From positions 1,178,001 to 1,242,000 of the forward strand of contig NW_026570248.1 of the NCBI RefSeq assembly GCF_019649055.1: a DNA stretch of 64,000 bases. The letters run 5' to 3'. The translations under genes were made by a program, and so were the position numbers. The number at the start of each line of letters is the position of its first letter. The stretch's first letter is position 1. Positions 61,821 to 64,000 of this stretch are shown one piece after another. The notes beneath the pieces were generated by a model. The model ran no database searches. It was not told where the DNA came from and was given only the letters and a program-made list of their open reading frames with translations. The DNA is from Paramacrobiotus metropolitanus (lineage: Eukaryota > Tardigrada > Eutardigrada > Parachela > Macrobiotidae).

Positions 61821-62949
61821 ATGTCGCAAAGTCAGTCAACGTTTGCCGAGCCGTCGACCCCGATGAGTGTACATAAATCGGAGCCCCAGGCGATTGGTGG
61901 ATCTCCTCATAAAAATTATCCTTGTCAACCTCGCTTTCTACCGGATCAGCTGGAGTGCCTTGCTTGGCTTGCTGGCAAGTGGAACGTTTTTGAACCTGGG
62001 AAATGTCATTATCCCACGATAAAGGATTTTGCTTACGCGGAAAAGATCGAGTTCGTTTTTGGGGGCCAGCCCATGTTGGACTATAAGTAAGGCTAGCTAC
62101 GTTCACTGTTGGGCATCCCTGCTCTACTCCACGGTCTTCCGTGATTTCGCAGTCTACAACAATTTCTCTGTGGGAAACAAAATTATGTTTGTTTGGTTTG
62201 AGCATAGTAGTACGTACTTCCCTTTGCTCTTCGCATTTTGAAAATATGTTTTCAGGGCGGAATCCTGGGATCCTTCATCGCAGCCTCACAAACTTTTACA
62301 TCGCGAGCAAGGTTTTTTGCGGATCAAACCAGGCACTAACCAGATTGCTTTTGTTTTGGCTCATAACTTCGGTGCGTTTCCGTGTATATTTCTCCTGGTT
62401 TGTAGATTAATTGAATATATGCATTTAATTGCGCTTTCATATCCGCCGGTTTGTGGTTTTATACTGTAGCTTTGGATTGATTATTGTATGTGTACTTCGA
62501 GCTAGATCAACTTGTCAGCAGTTTCCGTTGTTTGTAACTTATAGTTGTCAATATTGTTTGTATATTTTTCTAGGAGTGTCCGAAACACTGGAAGGGACTT
62601 GCATGAAAAATCAGCTGGTTGTGGAGACGACTGGGATCAGCCGGATGTCCTTTGCAGCGGAACCAGCTGTCGTGCGAGTAAGTCGTAAAAAGATTTATTC
62701 GTCGTTTTTAATTATTGCAGTTAGGGCGTTGTGTTTTTGTTTTGAAGTTGCCGTAAGTTGACAACAACACTGAGTTGCATTGCTTGTGTCCTTATACAGA
62801 CTCGCCGAACTTATAAATATGATCCAGAAAAGGAAGAACTGGAGCACATTATGGAAATGGAAACAAAGAAGACGCCTCTGACTGAGCATCTCCGCATCAA
62901 ATACAAGCGTGCCACCCATACAAGTTCGGACGATGCATTAAAGCATTAA
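61821..62949 (+). CDS. Nitrobindin-type heme protein (THAP4 C-terminal domain)
   Basis: Stand-alone beta-barrel nitrobindin, a ferric heme protein whose relatives scavenge peroxynitrite. Exons 61821-62086, 62256-62371, 62574-62677 and 62800-62949 give 211 residues. After about 43 Ser/Pro-rich residues come the domain blocks LAWLAGKWNVFEPGKCHYPT, FVFGGQPMLDYK, HREQGFLRIKPGTNQIAFVL, VVETTGISRMSFAAEP and LTEHLRIKYKR. The last contains the conserved barrel His that binds heme in THAP4 (QHLHVTYKK). Vertebrate THAP4 fuses this domain to a THAP zinc finger; no THAP finger is present here. The stop TAA at 62947-62949 may be an artefact: one extra base in the A3 run just before it would open a C-terminal extension through 62950-63020 and 63362-63472. 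Confidence 0.9.
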
Positions 62950-63472
62950 ATCTGAATTACGAGACATTTCTGTCTGACAAAGTACAAACTGTTTACTCTG
63001 TGGAAGATTTGTTCCGACAGGTTTCATCATGCACAGTCTCTCAATTGTTCCTTGCTTTCTTTTCCCAACTTATTCGGTGTTGTATAACATCAAATTTGCC
63101 TTTAGTTTTTGTATTCGTAAACGAACTTTAGTAAGTAGTGGCCAGTCGAGAGTTAATGCACGCCACGGTTGAATTATTTTATAACGAAAAATTAATAAAT
63201 TTAATAAAAAACGAAATACGAAGTTTCTGAAAAATTTAATACGAAGTATCTATATTTCGGGTACAGTACTAGTATTGCAGTCTATGGTTGAGATTCTGAG
63301 AACGAATGAATATCTTCGATTGTTAACAAAATTTATTCTTTTCTTCATTTCCCGCTTTCAGGAAATCAAATCGAAATTCACCGGATTGAGCAGCGAATAT
63401 GAACCACAGGCAATTACAAAAACACGGATCACTCTTAATGTTAAAAATTCAAAACACGGCACACTGTTGTAA
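62950..63472 (+). CDS. Possible C-terminal extension exons of the nitrobindin gene
   Basis: Directly after the nitrobindin stop, in the -1 frame, a protein-like stretch (NYETFLSDKVQTVYSVEDLF) ends at a GT donor (63020), and the only good acceptor that follows (TTTCAG, 63361) leads in phase into EIKSKFTGLSSEYEPQAITK and a TAA at 63470-63472. These would form a tail of about 60 residues if a one-base deletion before 62947 is a sequence error. They could instead belong to a separate small gene, or to chance. Confidence 0.35.
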
Positions 63473-63475
63473 CTC

Positions 63476-64000
63476 TTAATTATTAGAATCAGATCTTCGC
63501 GAGTGCTGGATTGCTTTGATGCCTTCTTGCTCCAGCCGTTTCAAGACGGGTCGGTAGATGTCTTTTGAAATCGGAACAACCATACCTCTTCGTTGGATCT
63601 CTTTGTCCAACAGCATCTTTGTACCGATGGCTGCGGGAAATCCTACGGTTTTCGCCATCGCCGTATATCCATTCTGTTCGCCGTAAACGACTAATGTGAT
63701 TTCTCGCATTTCCTAAAACACAAAAACTTCTGTCCTCATGATATCTCGATGAAATTTATGTAAAGTATTAAAGGAATTTCTAGCGCCGGATGGGAGTGTG
63801 GATGTTGGTTTAACTCGACACACCTTGCTGTTGTTTGGCCAGAGTATTCCGATATCATGCCGCAATATCACCATGTCCCGTTCATTTTTGCCATAGGACA
63901 AACGATCCTTTAAGTAGTGAGCCAAGGTATCCAATGGAGTGTTCCTCTTTTCAACTTCCGTATCGTCAAAAAGGCCTAGCTGAGCCATGGCTTCCACTCT
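63476..64000 (-). CDS. AASS: Alpha-aminoadipic semialdehyde synthase (LKR/SDH), C-terminal end
   Basis: Saccharopine dehydrogenase end of the bifunctional mitochondrial lysine-degradation enzyme. Two exons are visible: from beyond the window to 63824, and 63712-63476, joined in phase. Conserved blocks: LDTLAHYLKDRLSYGKNERD, MVILRHDIGI, LVVYGEQNGYTAMAKTVGFP, AAIGTKMLLDKEI and PISKDIYRPVLKRLEQEGI, matching the AASS C-terminus. The protein ends at TAA 63476-63478, a few residues longer than the human enzyme. Most of the gene lies beyond the right edge. Its stop is only 3 bases from the putative nitrobindin extension stop on the opposite strand. Confidence 0.93.

Overview
This is nuclear DNA from a bilaterian animal, most likely an invertebrate. 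The genes are split by many short GT-AG introns (often 50-100 bases, the longest confident ones 0.5-1 kb), and the recognisable proteins are animal types: LanC-like, NOL11-like, MRE11, V-ATPase e and Ac45, SLC25A26, KXD1, ST7, TLCD1/2, FIGNL1, BCAP31, a THAP4-type nitrobindin and AASS. Compact introns and short intergenic gaps would suit a small-genome ecdysozoan such as a tardigrade or a small arthropod, but no marker here fixes the phylum. All gene models below were spliced by eye from conserved blocks, splice sites and reading phase.

Layout: 1-4 kb, two convergent LanC-like genes; 4.5-4.7 kb, a small His-rich reading frame; 6-8.1 kb, C-terminal part of a NOL11-like gene (+) facing MRE11 (-, 8.7-11.2 kb); 12-12.9 kb, V-ATPase subunit e (+); 13-31 kb, a largely gene-free stretch with scattered repeats and one unrecognised, possibly decayed coding block near 15-16.5 kb; 31-34.3 kb, a secreted Cys-rich protein (+); 37.3-39.3 kb, SLC25A26 (-); 40 kb, KXD1 (+); 43.5-45.3 kb, a short Ac45/ATP6AP1 (-); 45.9-48.9 kb, ST7 (+); 49.5-51.9 kb, TLCD1/2 (-); 53.3-56.1 kb, FIGNL1 (-); 57.4-58.5 kb, a secreted Gly-rich protein (+); 59.1-60.7 kb, BCAP31 (-); 61.8-62.9 kb, nitrobindin (+); 63.5 kb to the window end, AASS (-).

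Neighbouring genes mostly alternate in direction, so the annotated starts of many pairs lie 0.6-1.3 kb apart head to head (SLC25A26/KXD1, Ac45/ST7, MRE11/V-ATPase e, BCAP31/nitrobindin, FIGNL1/Gly-rich), while other pairs meet tail to tail. No operon-like or pathway cluster is evident. Two genes act on the V-ATPase and two in homologous recombination, but they are not adjacent.

The most striking technical feature is that several otherwise intact conserved genes (MRE11, SLC25A26, FIGNL1, perhaps nitrobindin) carry single-base length errors at homopolymer runs in conserved codons. This points to sequencing or consensus error rather than gene death. The most novel biology is in the two secreted proteins I cannot assign, the shortened Ac45, and the LanC-like gene pair.
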